39,165 nt of DNA from Aureococcus anophagefferens. Lineage: Eukaryota; Sar; Pelagophyceae; Pelagomonadales; Pelagomonadaceae. Of the stretch, positions 37,230-39,165 are shown in pieces (position 1 is the stretch's first letter; each line of letters begins with the position of its first letter). A program made the translations under genes and the position numbers. Location: contig NW_008705564.1 of NCBI RefSeq assembly GCF_000186865.1, positions 2,529,564 through 2,568,728 on the forward strand, in the 5' to 3' direction. A model generated the notes under the pieces. That model was given only the letters and a program-made list of their open reading frames with translations. It ran no database searches and was not told where the DNA came from.

Positions 37230-37375
37230 GGCGATGCTGGACGCTGCGAATTGCTCGGCTAGAGCCGCTCAGAGAGCGCGCAAAAGTCCTCCAATGCTGT
37301 GGTAAAATCGCTTTTTTTGTGAAGCGTGGTTGAAGCAGCCGATTGGGTAGCATCGCGCACCGCGGCAGCGCCACG
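37230..37375. promoter_or_regulatory. Divergent spacer, THUMP gene / coiled-coil gene
   Basis: 146 bp, AT-richer than its surroundings with a T7 run near 37312. CCGATTGGG (inverse CCAAT) lies near 37339, about 30 bp before the plus-strand ATG. No exact GGCTGCCC. Confidence 0.45.
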
Positions 37376-38011
37376 ATGAGCGGCAGCAACACCCTCCGCA
37401 AGCCCCTCGCCATCTTGCTTGCCTGCTGCGTCGCCACGACGTCGGGCCTCGTCGCGCCGCCGCGCCGTCCGGCGCGCGCCACCCGCCTCTTCTCCGACGC
37501 CATCGTCGGCGACCTCGTGGCGCGCATCGACGAGCTCACGGCGCGCCTCGGCGCCGTCGAGGACGAGGTCGCGACGCTGCGGCGCCAGCGGCTCGACGCG
37601 CTCGAGGCCGAGGCGGCGGCGCTGCGCGGCGCCGCGGCGCCCGCGCCCGCGCCCGCCGGCGGCGGCGGCGGCGCGTTCGCCGGCGGCCGGCTGCAGGCCG
37701 CGATGGCGGCGCGCGCGGCGCTCGGCGCCGCCGCGGGCACGCCGCCGGCGACGAGCCGCGCGGCGCAGTCGCAGGCGACGACCTACGACGCCGACGAGGT
37801 CGAGGCGCTCGGCGGCGAGGCGTTCTTCTTCGAGAAGGACGACGGGCCGAAGAACGACGCGTTCCTCGACGACGACCTCGAGGAGCTCCTCGAGCTCGGC
37901 GGCGACCCGACGTTCCTCGACGCCGCGCGGGGCGCGCCGCCGAAGAAGGACGGCGAGTGGGAGTGGGACGGCATCGAGGACGAGACCGCGTACTTCGACG
38001 ACGATTTCTAA
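37376..38011 (+). CDS. Leader-bearing coiled-coil protein of unknown function, possibly plastid
   Basis: 211 residues. MSGSNTLRKPLAILLACCVATTSG is a signal peptide; LVAPPRRPARATRLF after it resembles a plastid transit stretch. A coiled coil follows (IDELTARLGAVEDEVATLRR, about 45-85), then Ala/Gly-rich linker and an acidic, aromatic tail with FFFEKDDGPKNDAFLDDDLEEL and WEWDGIEDETAYFDDDF. No family recognised. The TTG at 37343 upstream was not used. The stop is 4 bp from the convergent neighbour's stop. Confidence 0.65.
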   Translation: MSGSNTLRKPLAILLACCVATTSGLVAPPRRPARATRLFSDAIVGDLVARIDELTARLGAVEDEVATLRRQRLDALEAEAAALRGAAAPAPAPAGGGGGAFAGGRLQAAMAARAALGAAAGTPPATSRAAQSQATTYDADEVEALGGEAFFFEKDDGPKNDAFLDDDLEELLELGGDPTFLDAARGAPPKKDGEWEWDGIEDETAYFDDDF

Positions 38012-38015
38012 GTTA

Positions 38016-38975
38016 CTAGCCGAAGAAGAAGTCCGCGTCCTCGGCGGCGTCGCGCGCGTCGCAGAGGGACAGGGCCTCCCGGACGAGCCGCGCGTCGCGC
38101 GGCGCGCCGAGGACCGCGGCGAGGTCGGCGTCGTCGACGACGCGGAGCGTCGCGAGGGAGAGGACCTGCTCCGAAGCGAGCGCGTGTCGGCCGGAACGGC
38201 CGATGCCGCAGTCGAAGCAGAGCGCGAGGAGCGCCGGGTCGAGCGCCGCGTCCGCCGCGTCGTAGGCCGCGGCCTCGGCGGCGTCGACGGCCGCGCCGAG
38301 CAGGAGGTCGAAGGCCGCGGCCTCGGCGGCGTCCGCGGCCGCGTCCGCCATGGCCTCGACGTCGCGGCGCTGGCGCGCGTCCCGGTCCCGCTTCGCGCCC
38401 TCCACGCGGCCCTCGAGGTCCGCGAGCGCGGCCTCGGCGCGCGCGACGGCCGCCGGCGTCGCGTCGGCCTCGTCGCCGATCGCGCGCGCCAACCGCTTCT
38501 TGCGGCCGCGCAGGTCCGCGAGCGCGCCGCCGGGCGCCGCCGCCTCGTCGATGGCCGCGCCGAGCGCCGCGTCCGCGCGCCTCCGCTCGTTGTTCTCCCG
38601 GGCGACGCGCGCCTCGGTCGCGCGCGCCTTCTTCGGCGCCCTGAGCCGCGCGGCGGCCCGCGCGCACGCGGCCGCGGCCGTAGCGGCGGCGGCGGCGGCG
38701 GCGGCGGCGCGCGCGGCCGCGCGCGCCGCGAGGTCGCCCGCGTCGTCGGCGCGGAGCTCGGCGGCCGAGAGCGCCGCGACGCGCAGGACCTGCGGCTCGA
38801 GCCCGCCCCTGCCGTCGGAGACGAGGAACGTCGTCGCCCGCGCCGGCGGCGCGCCGACGGCGGCGACGGCCGCCGTCGCCCAGCCCCGGGCCGCGCGCGC
38901 GTCCTTGGCCGCCTCGTCGCCGACGACCCACGCGTCGACGCCGTCGCGCTCCGCGACGAAGACGAAGGACGCGAC
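38016..38975 (-). CDS. Ala-rich coiled-coil protein, 3' exon only; 5' part outside window
   Basis: The visible last exon encodes 319 residues beginning VASFVFVAERDGVDAWVVGD after the introner B5 acceptor. It has a poly-Ala helix (about 88-105), charged coiled coil (RATEARVARENNERRRADA), repeated ADAAEAAAFDLLLG / VDAAEAAAYDAAD, and a C-terminal LALCFDCGIGRSGRHA with a DADFFFG end. The upstream exons would be needed to name the protein. Ala bias may partly reflect base composition. Confidence 0.65.
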   Translation of the reverse strand, partial: VASFVFVAERDGVDAWVVGDEAAKDARAARGWATAAVAAVGAPPARATTFLVSDGRGGLEPQVLRVAALSAAELRADDAGDLAARAAARAAAAAAAAATAAAACARAAARLRAPKKARATEARVARENNERRRADAALGAAIDEAAAPGGALADLRGRKKRLARAIGDEADATPAAVARAEAALADLEGRVEGAKRDRDARQRRDVEAMADAAADAAEAAAFDLLLGAAVDAAEAAAYDAADAALDPALLALCFDCGIGRSGRHALASEQVLSLATLRVVDDADLAAVLGAPRDARLVREALSLCDARDAAEDADFFFG

Positions 38976-39165
38976 CTGTGTGCAAATCAACCGGTGAGCT
39001 GGGACGTCCCGACCAAACTTTGAAGTTCTCTCGCTCGGTCACATCCAAGTCGGTTCGGCTGATTTTTGAACTGATCGATGACTCTCATGGAGCTCTCGAA
39101 GCACAGTGGAAGTGCTTGTGTCACAACATTCACATGTGCTCACATGAAGTCGAGTGAAGATTGAG
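38976..39165 (-). mobile_element. Introner B5 (family B), cut by window edge
   Basis: Acceptor ...TTGCACACAG|GTCGCGTC. 190 bp are visible; the donor is outside. The B2-type GTGAGCTGGGACGTC block is present. The core is diverged (TTCGGCTGATTTTTGAACTG), making it the most diverged B copy here. Confidence 0.85.

Noticed and set aside
662..39165. Introner copies as a CRISPR array or dispersed bacterial repeat
   Set aside because: They are about 200 bp, dispersed, inside exons, with 8 bp duplications and exact splice restoration; no repeat-spacer structure.

Overview
The window is nuclear DNA of a compact, very GC-rich eukaryotic microalga. Genes are broken by spliceosomal introns, several predicted proteins start with secretory or plastid-type leaders, and at least twelve near-identical ~200 bp introns ('introner elements') lie inside coding exons. 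Introner load, base composition and gene content fit a pelagophyte stramenopile such as Aureococcus; the species is an inference, because no search was possible.

Layout, left to right (strand): PDZ-PDZ-PH-like-rhomboid protease (-, runs off the left edge); acidic/basic low-complexity protein (+); a ~2,400-residue polycystin-type channel with LNR and MAM ectodomains (-); KDM2/7-like JmjC protein (+); GPI-transamidase subunit PIG-T (-); DDX41 helicase (+); a coding-like remnant; secretory-pathway protein (-); treble-clef zinc-finger protein (+); tandem two-kinase CaMK (-); GH54 arabinofuranosidase (+); a gene-poor stretch with gene fragments and a tRNA-like hairpin; plastid-type conserved protein (-); cytochrome c (-); PAN/PC-esterase (+); low-molecular-weight phosphatase (-); secreted protein of unknown function (-); dihydroorotase (+); phosphatidylserine decarboxylase (-); K/R-rich protein (+); double-PH protein (-); leader-bearing protein (+); THUMP/tRNA methyltransferase with a possible tail anchor (-); leader-bearing coiled-coil protein (+); Ala-rich protein entering from the right edge (-).

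Genes alternate strand almost strictly. They form divergent pairs on 84-309 bp intergenic spacers and convergent pairs whose stop codons are 2-51 bp apart or overlap. Many spacers carry the octamer GGCTGCCC close to a start codon.

The most striking system is the introner population. Every complete copy behaves the same way: the intron starts at the first base of an 8 bp target duplication (GC or GT) and ends at the element's own terminal AG, so the reading frame is restored exactly. Two size classes (200 and 211 bp introns) have different ends but share a collinear core, which suggests a common ancestor. The genes themselves are mostly housekeeping, signalling and secretory functions with no evident shared pathway.
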